NCBI RefSeq assembly: GCF_030272615.1
Contig: NC_081413.1
Coordinates: 564,820,510 to 564,884,509, forward strand
Direction of reading: 5' to 3'
DNA: 64,000 bases
Source: Cryptomeria japonica
Lineage: Eukaryota > Streptophyta > Pinopsida > Cupressales > Cupressaceae
The translations under genes and the position numbers were made by a program. Below, in pieces: positions 10,138-20,834 of the stretch; position 1 is the first letter of the stretch, and the number at the start of each line of letters is the position of its first letter. The notes under the pieces are model-generated. The model was not told the origin of the DNA. It was given only the letters and a program-made list of their open reading frames with translations, and searched no databases.

Positions 10138-10371
10138 CGAAGCCTCGGATGCTTCTTCAGCAGTTTGAGGAGTGCTCGCCATTGATGGAGCAGTTGTGGC
10201 TATGACCTATACGAAAAATGATTAAAGATTAAATACAATTATTATAATGATAAGTATTGTAGGTTAAATACAATTAACACAATATATAAAACAAAAGTGT
10301 ACCAAAGCCTAAGATGCTTCTCCAGTACACGGAGGAGGGCTCGCCATTGATGAAGTGGCTATGGATATTTC
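10138..10371 (-). repeat. tandem duplicate of a 69-base exon
   Basis: Exons 7 and 8 of the decayed gene are both 69 bases. They encode related 23-residue peptides (IATSSMASPPPCTGEAS and IATTAPSMASTPQTAEEAS) and share flanking intron sequence, with a period of about 165 bases. The upstream copy has an in-frame TAG; the downstream copy has lost its splice donor. Confidence 0.75.
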
Positions 10372-12362
10372 CTGTATGAAAAATGATAAGATTATAATTT
10401 ATCACAAGTTCACATGTACACTTGCATATAATCATCACATCAAGAAAGTAAAGTAGAAATACATACCTCTGCCCTCTCTCGATCCTCGGGCATATCAGGT
10501 GCATTCAACAATTCTACTAAGTCCAATGGCTATTGTATATAAACAAGACAAAAAACACTAATCAATCTACAGATTCTAACTAAGACAATTTCAAACTTTT
10601 CAAAAAATTGTACAATTAAAAATGTGTTCAATTACCTTCTTCCCACGTTTAGGCATCGTCGAGGATTTCTTTCACTGAGGACGAGGCCTAGACACGAAGG
10701 GGGTACCCTAAAACAAACAAAATTAACACAAGAGATATTAGTAGATAATATTAAACATAATTTAACAAATCTAAAATTAAATGACTTGCATATTCCATCA
10801 AAAGAATACATAAAATAAGGTGTCCAAAATATGATACTGCATAGCTTTGTAGGCCAAAATCGATTGCTGAAAGCATGACATCATCAATGTGGGACATTTG
10901 GTCCCCTATCAACACCTACAAAACAAAAAAATGTCAAGCATTAAAGAGGGTTAGTATATCTTATCATTTTTTTTGAGTTCAAAGCACTATTCTATTTTAA
11001 CATGTTACAAAATTTATAAATCAGGCGTCGAAGTTGCAGCTACAATAATTGTGGAAGGAATATCAAATGGTGATTCAACACCCACTATTGCATCCTGAAA
11101 TGCATATTGTTTGTATCAATTTAAATCGATCTATAAATGAAAATTCATTTACAATTACAAATTTTAAGTGACTGATAAATAAAATGTTATGAATTCAAAT
11201 CAACACACCCGTGTTTGTGGTTGACTAGCAAAAAACATGTCCATCAATTCTTCCATCAACACCACATCCTCGGTCATTTAGGTCTGATATTTTATACCAC
11301 AAATCATGAACAGATGGGACGTGGAACCATCTGCACTGGCCTTGACATCCATCCCTGTGCATATGCCTGATCAAGTGGGACACACATGCTCAATGGGTTG
11401 ACCAGTGCTAGCTGCCTCAATGAATGGATCATCGTCTGAGCCAAGAGGGTGTGCTAACTACATCTCATGTTGGATGATCGCATCAGTCAATGTTGTGGCT
11501 GCCTAAAGAGTCTCTAGCTCCATCGACACTTTTAGGGTTACTGGGACCATCACATGCACCTTGGGTTTGGGTGCTAGGGGGCGATGACTTTGCGGGTCTA
11601 ATACTCTATGGGCTCTAGGTCTATCTTGGGTAGAGCCACCATCTCTACCATGGAACTCTCTCATATCAAAATAATTAAGTCGCTCATTGAGGACAAACTC
11701 ACAATATACTTTCCTCAAAAAATATAATAGAACCTCAAAATTATTACAAGGTGGTTTGTCAAAGACCATCCACCACCTATTCCAAAAAAGATTCTTCATC
11801 TATACATTGGTACACCAATGCATGGGAAACCTCTTTGCATTAAGAGGTGAGGACTCATCAGTTCTAGGATCAACAAAAAGAGCAAATATTTGTGCTTTAC
11901 TTATGTTTTTTCTTTTCACTGCATCATATGATAACCCATCAACATAATAAGTGTGACACCTATCCCTATAGTTTCCCCATTTTATAATTTGACTTGAAAC
12001 TACAGTGGCACCACTAACCAATGTTTCTAGGCTAGTGGCAAGGGATAAATGATTCTCAAGCTCTGATGTTTTCAACATAGCAATTAGTCTAGTTATTTTA
12101 GCAGTGTTTTGTACTAATTGATGAAGCAAATCCTCCTGTGTAGCTATTGTACGGTCTAAAGGAGGAGCTGGAGGTGTATCCTGAGGGTTTTTTTATGGGT
12201 TTTGAGATGCGTCTTGTTGTGGTTCTGGATTTTTTGAATCTGATATTGGTAACAAAAAATAAAAAAACTAATCAAAATCAATGAATTTAAATTGAAAATG
12301 TAAATTAAATTTATCAAATGTGCAATAAAAACAAAAAAAATGCGTAACCGACCTCTTTCCAT
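10138..12362 (-). pseudogene. decayed multi-exon gene of unknown function
   Basis: I infer eight exons from GT-AG sites: 12353-12362 (start codon), 11209-12239, about 11010-11094 (3' limit unclear), 10838-10915, 10636-10707, 10467-10529, 10303-10371 and 10138-10206. Joining exons 1 and 2 keeps one frame, and exons 4-8 are all multiples of three in phase 0. Exon 2 contains long coherent stretches (for example IKWGNYRDRCHTYYVDG and WWMVFDKPPCNNFEVLLYF) but several in-frame stops, near 12183, 11797, 11501, 11465, 11369 and 11281. Exons 5 and 7 each carry one more. Exon 5 has a basic, NLS-like KKSSTMPKRGKK. Exon 8 has lost its donor (AT for GT). The rest of the gene was probably separated by the Tat insertion. 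I do not recognise the family; a transposon-encoded protein is possible. Confidence 0.6.
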
Positions 12363-12720
12363 GGCACTTGGGTGTGAAAATAGGTATCCCGTGCACTGTT
12401 TGGAGAAAAAAAACCCTTAAACTTGCTCTCGGCCGCGGGATAAAATGATACAGTCGACTGTGAAAAAAAACAATTTATTGACAGGGACTGCGTATGCGGT
12501 CTTATTTCCTAAAGGACTGTGTACACGGTTTTGTCCATTTAGGTTTGGGCACAATGAACCTAATCGTGTACAAGGTTTTTTTTAATTTAAAAACCGCGAA
12601 CGCGGTTGCTGTTTTTTCAACTTTTTTTTGGTGTGTGTCCACTTTTTTGCACACCATCTTGGTGCACACACCCTGTTTATAAATTTGAAGGTGGTGTTTA
12701 TACGTGATTATTTTATTCAA
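12363..12720 (-). promoter_or_regulatory. upstream region with 16-base near-palindromes
   Basis: Upstream of the decayed gene's start codon lie related near-palindromes: gactgcgtatgcggtc (12486-12501), gactgtgtacacggtt (12515-12530), a weaker atcgtgtacaaggtt (12563-12577) and aaccgcgaacgcggtt (12592-12607). Spacing is about 29, 47 and 30 bases. They are far richer in G+C than the surroundings. Farther out, ggtgtgtg (about 12630) faces cacacacc (about 12665). They resemble subterminal binding sites of a DNA transposon, but no terminal inverted repeat is visible. Confidence 0.45.
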
Positions 12721-12729
12721 TTTGTGAAT

Positions 12730-14150
12730 ATCTCGATATTTTGTTAGGAGTTTTTAGAGATCTAACGCATCTCTAGGATCATAATTACAGGTTTATTATT
12801 ATTTTTGATAATTAGTCTATCACAACAGATGCAAAATCTTTTCAATAATAATATATAGAATTGTTTGACAATTTATAGATTTTTAAGAGTGTTTTTTTAT
12901 GAGAAGTATCTTGGATTTGGGAGTTGCATTTAAGTAAAATTATAACAAGACGAATAAGATCTTAAATATAGTTCTATTTTTCTATTCTAGGTCAATTGAT
13001 ATCAAACTCCCAAACTTGGATTTATAAATATAATTGCATATATCTCAATATTGATTCTATTGCCAATAGATTAAGATATTGATCCTCTTTTTTTAAGTTT
13101 TTGAAATTTGTTATAAATTATGTTCTTAGATCATTTACATAAGCTCACTAATCCATAACTCTACCGTATATATTGAGAGCCTACATTTGTTAACCATTTT
13201 TTGGAGAGTTCTACATCTTCTAGGTCAACAAATGTTACGCATGAAGTAAGACAATATAATTAATTTCACATTTGGAGACATTAAATTAGTTCTACATTTC
13301 TAGTTGCATCGTAACTTATTCTTAATCTACTATTTAGAGATTTATGATCTACAAGATTGATAAGCTAGTATAAGGGGTATTTAGTGACAAATATTTGGGA
13401 TATCCTTATGCATAGGATATAGCTAAGTCATGAGACCATATTTTTTCTATCTCGGTTTATATTTTTTGTATAATATCTAGGAATACCCTCCTTAGCCTAT
13501 TAGAGCCATAAATGTAGAAAAGTTGCACACTCTTACTGATTTTCCAAGTTACTTGTAGTTTGCTCATGAGTCTCACCTAGCTTGTCTAAACCAACTTTGT
13601 TTCAAGGTCTAGATAATCAAGCATGTTATGTAAAACTATGTGATATAATTTATAACACCAATAGAATGATGTTAGGACTAAGATTTGAATAAGTTGTAAT
13701 TTTCTATTTGATTGACTTTAAGTTGAGTTCTATTATTGTTGTGTATTGTACTATTTTATTCTTTGTTTATATTTGTCATCCCATCAACTTGCACAAACAA
13801 AATGACTTTGTGACTAGGGAGATCCATGTTGTCATGTTTGATTCTAATTGATTTGCTACTTGATTACCATATAAATTGAGTTTCATTTTTTCTTGCACTT
13901 ATGTCATGTTATCCATGTATTGCCGACATCTTGTCAACTTGCACCAATAGAATGGTATCATTGCCAATGATGAATTCTTAGATCTTCAATTGAAGACCAT
14001 TGTGATTTTTGTTAACTCAATTTGTGTGAGATTTATTGAATTGGTTTTTGGATTATGTTGTGTTTCTTCATTTCTTGTGTTCACTCCTACTATTGCATGA
14101 ATCTAGTTCAATATTGTTACAATTTTTATTATTAGATCCAATTTCTTGCA
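12730..14150. repeat. diverged copy of a 1.4-kb dispersed repeat
   Basis: The segment aligns along its length with 17110-18556, and so with the twin copy at about 23885-25331, at roughly 70-80% by eye. Shared runs include 'catcaacttgca', 'aactcaatttgtgtga' and 'cattctaggt'-type blocks in the same order. I see no coding frame in it. It lies about 90 bases before the tandem 6.77-kb duplication. Confidence 0.7.
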
Positions 14151-17100
14151 AATATGATTGAACTGTGTATATTTTGTCATGATTAATTATTTCCTAGATA
14201 GTTTGAGGTGGCTACATAGTGGTTAATGTTTTGAACAAAAAAATTGTTATAAAACTTTAACATATATGTGTAAATGTTTAGTTTCATCAAATATTCATGG
14301 ATGATATAATTTAAATAACATATATACTAGAATGTATTTGCAAGTAATTGCATCAAAGCATGATGAAATTACAATTTTGGAGAAGTACTCTTATTGTGCA
14401 GTTTACATAAGAATGCATGTGCATTTTACATATTAATTTGTCATTTTGTTGATAAATGTGTTTATATCCTCACATTCAATTTTATAGCTAAGAATGATTT
14501 TAAATGTTCAAATAAGAATATGGTAGTTGAAATTTAGGGAAAATATGTGTGTCCACGTGATTCTACATGGTGAGGCAGAAATAAATAAAACTCATATGTA
14601 TACATATAGACATTTTAAAATTCTTAAGGACAAAGATGCTATACGAATTTTTTTTTTTTTTTTAAATCCTTTTTTATATGAATCTTTCATTTGAGAATAA
14701 CCATTGATCTAAACCTTTTATTCTCATCTGAGAGAATATCCTATTTTAGATCCTATCATCTATGCCACATTTTTTATAATAGTTTTATAAAATGGAAACT
14801 CAATGTGAATACTATTCTAAACATGATAATTTACAAGTCTACAATGAGTAGTAAGATGAACATCCATTTTTTAATTCCCAAAATATCTTAGCATACTCAT
14901 AAGATTTCTTGTCAAATTAATTCAGATTTCTAGTTTTATCACAAAGGAATGATGTTGAGTGGACATTAAATTTTGATGGTATTCTAAATTTTCCCAATCT
15001 TATACCAAGTAAAATTAGAAACTAATTGCTTGACTTTAATGTGAATTCCAAGCATCTCCAAACATTCATGAAATTGATGGATGATTCTAAAGTTAAAGAT
15101 AAAGATAAAATATCAAAGCATCTCTAGGCCTTCTATTGGTTACTTGGATATGGCTTTGTTTTTAATACTTTATATATGTAATATCCCTTTATGCAAGGCA
15201 TACTAGGTTTTTATATATTGTTCAAGGTGGATCCTCTTTTCGCATGGTTCATTTTTTTCTTTAAAGTAAATGTTATTAGATATCATTATTAAAAGAGGTC
15301 AGGTAAAGTCATCAAGAGACAATTTGTAAATTGTGGATTATTTCAATAGTTCTAAAATTAAAATTAAAATAGTAAGGTTTTAATTTTTTTATTGGAGGTT
15401 TTCATTCATAAAGTGGTCTTTAGTTATATGGGAGCACGAGCTTTAGGCTAAAACCTTTTCAGTTAAGAGTCAAGGATTAATGGGTATCTATTTTGCCAAA
15501 TTCACTAGGGATACAATCCCAACCTCCTCATCCCTTATGATATCAGAGCCTTGCACTCATCAAAACTAGATTCTTGATAAGCTCATTAAAAACCATTCAA
15601 CTTCTCCAACAAACCGAAGCTCTAATTTAAACATTGATATATAAAAATAAATTGATTAACATGTAGTGAGTTTTAATTTTCACTTTCACAAATAGCTAAT
15701 CTAGATAATAATCTTCTAGAAGCTAATAGACTAAATAACTTTGAATAGTTTACTAGTGGTAAGGATGATGGAGTTATAAAAGATAATATTGTCTAGGTCA
15801 TTATAGAGAATTGTGTTTGAGTTTTATGAAAGGTGGTTGGAATAGAGTTCATCGAATCAACAATAAGTTTATTGGGTTTATTAAAGAGAAGCGATGCACC
15901 AAAGCTTTTAAATAGCTAAGAAAAACTAGCAAGGTACGTAGAGGAAGGTGATTGCAGGTGTTATTACAAATAAATGTTTGAGATTTAAATAAATAAATCT
16001 ACATAATCTGAAAAGAGAGATAAGAAAACACTCTTCCATTATGCCTTAACTTTTTTTTCATTAGAATTATTTTAGATTTTCAGAAATAATTATATAAAAG
16101 CTATAGCAGTAATCAAATCTATTTGACTCTGTGGATTTGAACAAGAGCATGAAACTGCAATCTGATTTAGAGATTTTACAAAGGAATGATTCATTTGTTT
16201 TCCACCAAGGAGTGGACTATGAGAACAATACTAAGCCTAAAATGGAAATGGGGGTATTAAAATGATAACTTTACAATTTAAAAGAAGAAAACAGTTTTGG
16301 AGTAAAATAATTCTGAGATTACAAGAACAAGTAAAGAATCTCAAGCAATAGTGTTGAAGAAAAATGGATGAAACAACACAAAAGTAAGTCTTCAAAAATT
16401 GTTATGGGCCACTGTTTTATTTGGGTTTTGGGTAAGGGTGGTTTGAGGTGGGATCGCATGGAATGTGGAAAGCAAGCTATGATTAAGTTTAGATGGCATC
16501 TTTTGTACTTCACAAGCTTCAATAAATCATATCTTTATTATGGCCATCCATAAGAGCATATTTTAAATGCCATTGATCCCCATTAAAGTTTGACCACTAT
16601 TCTCCAAGTAGTGATTTTCCATATGATAGTTAGCCCAAAGAGAATTTTATCTAGCTTTAAACTCTCCATGAGAAGGGCGTGTTTTTCAAATATTTTAGTG
16701 GCCTAGGCATATTATTTACACAATAAATTTGAATATTTATGAGAATATTAAAATTTATTTGTTCACCATTTAGAGGTTTAAGATTGTGGGGTATTTATGT
16801 TTTGTTATTCAAATTTGAAGTCAAAATATTATGTTTATCTCAGAGTTTAGAATAAAATGGTTCTTCTTTTTGATATGGCATTAGGGTTACGATGGATAAT
16901 TAGGGTTATGATGGATAATAGAAGAAATCTTAATTATGGAGGTAAGTTGGGTAGAATTACTGATTCTAAATAGAAGTTCTATTTATAAAGAAAGGATATA
17001 TTGATCAAATTTGTATGCTCTGGTCCAAATATTATATGATGACAAAATTTATAATTCAAGTATTAAGTCTTGTGTACTTCAATATTTGAAAATTTGAAGA

Positions 17101-18589
17101 GGGTGCTTACTAGTAGTTATTCATGGCGCGACAAAGAATTTTAGGAAATTTGACACATCTTTGAGGACATATGTGCTAGTTTGTTATTATTTCTATTAAT
17201 CTTTTATCACAACATATGCAAAAGATTTCCATTAATAGTATATTATGGAATTATTTAATCAGTTATGGATCTTTATGAATGATCTAACATGTGAAGTTTA
17301 TTGATTTTGAGAGTTGTATCTAAGTAAAATCATAAGCAGAGTGATGGGATCTTAAATGTATTTTCGGTTCTCTATTCTAGGTTGATCTATATTTAGGTCT
17401 TAGGATTCAATTTGAAAATGTGTTTTCCCATTTATCTAGGTCTTGAATATTTCACCATTAGATTAAGATACTGATTCTCTTTTGGTAATTGACCATGCTT
17501 TACGATAAATATATCCCTTGTTCTTTGTAAATTATTTTAAATTATGTGCTATTTATTTGCATAAGCTCATTAATGTATGTCTCTTGCATTTATTGATACC
17601 TTACACTTGTTAAGCATCTTTACAAAGTTGTGCATTTTGGGTCTCCATAGGTTACACATGTTGTAAGAAAATATAATTAATTTTATATTTGACAATATTG
17701 ATTAGCTCTATGTCTTTAGTTGCATTATAGTGTGTTCTCAATCTATTGTTTAGATATGTATGGTCTTCGAGAGCAATAATATAGTATGATTAGTATTTAG
17801 TGACAAATCCTTTCAATATCCTTATGGAGAAGGTATGGCTAAGCTATGTAACCATGCCATATTTCTACTTCTTTGTGGTTATCTTCTAAAATCACTGAGA
17901 ATATCCTTATTTTCCTAATAGCGCCAAAAGTGCAGAAGAGTTTCTCACTCTTCTTAATTGGCCCAAATTACTTGTAGTTCAATCATGAGTCCCACCTACT
18001 TTGTTTGAACCCATTTTTTTTCTTGGGTTTAGATTTTGAGGTCTGTGCTCTAAAATTGTTGGTTACAATTTGGAGCATCATTACCAAGGTTTGATAAATA
18101 TATGATTTTATATTTGATTGACCTTTGACTTGAGTTTTATTATTGGCGCACAATGTGCAAGTTTATTCCTTTTTTTATTTTTAGCATCGCATCAACTTAC
18201 ACAAATATAATGGTGCTTGTATTGGGAAGATCTATTGATGGAGCTTGAATCTAACTGATTAGTCATGTGACAACCCTATTGATTGAGTTGTATCTTCTTT
18301 TACACTTGTGTCACCATGCTTAATGTTTAAGTTATTGTCATCTCATCAACTTGCACCAAAAGAATGATATTGTTGTCAAAGATAAGCTCTCAAATGTTTA
18401 ATATAAGGCCATTAGATCATTTTTTAACTCAATTTCTATGAATCGTATCAAATTAGTGTTCAATTGATGATAGGTTCTTCATTTTATGTGCTTATTCATA
18501 CTATTGTATAAACTTGGTTGAAGATTGTTATAATTTTATTAAGCTAGACCCAACTACCAAAATTTTGATACCTATGTGTTGAGTTTGGT

Positions 18590-19540
18590 ATTTTAGAGGT
18601 CTAAGCTTGATCATTGTATTTATTACAAAATGGATAATGGTCACATTCTCATTATTGCATTATATAAAGATAATATGCTAATTTTTGGGAATGAAAAATT
18701 TATAGTGTTTACTTGAATTCTCAGTTGTTAGCACAATTTGAGATGAAATACTTAGGTGTGACTAGGTACAAAATAGGAATGGAGATCAAAAGTGATAGAG
18801 CTAGTAGAAATATTTGGTCAAGACTAATCAACTATGTGAGCTTAGCATTGGAGAGATACAACATTATATTTTTGCAAATCCTTGGTAGTTCTTGTTTTGC
18901 AAGGAATGAAATTATTTGCAAATGATTGTCCAAAATCTCCTACTGAGACCGAGGACATGACCATAGTATCATATGAGAGTGTTATTCAAAGTTTGATGTA
19001 TTTCATGGGTTGTACAAGGCAAGACATTATCCAAGCAATGAGAGTCTAAAGTTGATTTATTTATAATCCTAGATGGGTACATTGGGATTCAATTGAGAAC
19101 GTGTTTAGATATGTAGATTCATATTGGGTAGGTGACATTGATAGAAAAATATCCATTGACAGGTACATATTCATGATGTTTTTTAGTGTTATCAATTGGA
19201 TGAGTAAGCATTAGGTCGTGGTCACTTTGTCCATAATTGAAGCATAGTATATGATGGCTACTCATGCTTGTAAGGAATGTATTTGGCTTAGACGACTATG
19301 TTTTGATATTGGTTTTGATGTAGGGGTGATTATCATATGTTGTGACAATCAAAGTGTCATTTTCTTAGCAAAGAATCCCACTTTTAATGTCTAAATAGAA
19401 GTGCATTGATGTTTAATTTTATTTTGTTCGTGATATGGTGGAATATTGAACACTGACTTTTTGATGAATTTTGTAAATGTATTGACAAAGCCTATGGGCA
19501 TATATAAGTAAAAATGATGTTCAAAGTCTATGGGCATCAT
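18590..19540 (+). pseudogene. Ty1/copia RT and RNase H remnant (unit 1)
   Basis: The translation, with frame changes and stops, follows the copia order. LDHCIYYKMDNG and LYKDNMLIFGNEKF match the RT palm, where YVDD has become YKDN. QFEMKYLGVTRYKIGMEI (18713-18925) is the FEMKDLG block. Next come RNase H pieces with the usual GD, QSV and AKNP blocks, and finally NVLTKPMG near 19480. Gag, protease and integrase are not recognisable upstream. It is clearly dead. Confidence 0.85.
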
Positions 19541-20650
19541 GGCCCCTTGCAATTGAAATCATGTTATTTCTATTGGCTCTTCAAAGGTGTTTGACAAGTG
19601 GGTAAATATTAGGAATAAGGTGTTTAAACATTTGATTTGAACCTAGCATTGTTGATTTGAATTTATGTTGTTAATTTGCATATGTAGTTAGTTTCATATG
19701 CATTTTATGATGCCATTTGTAAGATTGACACTTTGAGACGTTTTCATCTTACAAATAAAGTGACATGGATAGCAAGGTCCTTTTTTAGGAGATATGGATG
19801 ACAAGGTTACTATTGTTAGAGATATGGATAAAAATGTTCCTATTATTAGGAGATAGGCACCCTACCTTCTATGAGCCGACTGAAATCAAAATTGTTAGTT
19901 AACTCATGTGGAGTTATTAAAGAGTAGTCAATTTTGGAGATCACTAAAATAGGATTTATGCATGTAGGTGTTTTTCATGCAAATTTATTTTTTGCATGCA
20001 TGCATGTGCCTTGTATATTAAGAGAATGTATTTCATTTGCTATTTTTAATTAGCAACTTTCATTTTGCATGTGTAGGATAAGACATGTGCCATTTTGAAA
20101 TCATCTAATGTATGCATTGTAAACTCCTATATATATTGGAGAGTTATATTTTGAAGTTGTATCATGATTCATTTATAGGTATCGTTATGTTGCCAAAATT
20201 ACTTTAAAATTCATTTCAAGTGTGAAGTCTCCTAAAATAGCATATCTGTAGAATTGTATTATAAACTTATATTTATTTTTTATACATTGGGTTGTGTTAG
20301 TGTAAATAGATTTTTTATCTATCTAGTTAGGATATCACCTTTCTAGGTTTGACTTGTTCACACTTCTAATCTTAAGTTTACTTAGAATTTTTCATGATTC
20401 ATCTAACTTCATAGTATTGATACATGTGTCCTTATCACTTAAGACTATTATTACATTCACATTTGCAACTTGCTGACATAACTTGAAACTTCAATTGTCT
20501 TATGTTTTATACATCATGTTATTGTGTCCATCTTCAATGCTTGTTTCTTGGTAGGTTGAGCGTCATACTTTGGTGGCATCTTAGTGATATCGATCCTTGT
20601 TTGTAGAAAATTCACCAAACAAGGATATCGGATTTCCATAACCCATAATA

Positions 20651-20834
20651 TTATCAAGCTGAGTTTTCTAGATTACATTGTGTATTTATAAGTTTTTTTA
20701 CATTGACATTTCCAATCACACTCCATGATCACTCTCGTCTCTCTATCATCCTGGTGATGGATCACAAAGTGTGATATGAAACATTGATGTAAAAAAAATA
20801 CATGCAATCTAATCCAGAAAACTCAGCTTGATAA
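20651..20834. repeat. MITE-like hairpin (unit 1)
   Basis: A 184-bp segment opens ttatcaagctgagttttct and closes with its inverse, agaaaactcagcttgataa. Pairing continues with mismatches through most of both halves, so the whole element can fold back. It has no coding capacity. The ends and size suit a miniature inverted-repeat transposable element; I could not settle the target duplication. Confidence 0.65.

Noticed and set aside
10138-12362. All premature stops in the decayed gene could come from C-to-T changes, suggesting methylation decay or RIP-like mutation
   Set aside because: Every stop codon can arise from CAA, CAG or CGA by one C-to-T change, so the pattern proves nothing without an intact paralogue.
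15530-15560. tgatatcagagccttg, similar to a copia primer-binding site
   Set aside because: No LTR with CA end precedes it and no matching downstream LTR was found; an isolated 12-base resemblance is weak.
16880-16925. Two 'ttagggtta' words resembling telomere repeats
   Set aside because: They are part of a 22-base direct repeat (ttagggttacgatggataat type), not a telomeric array.
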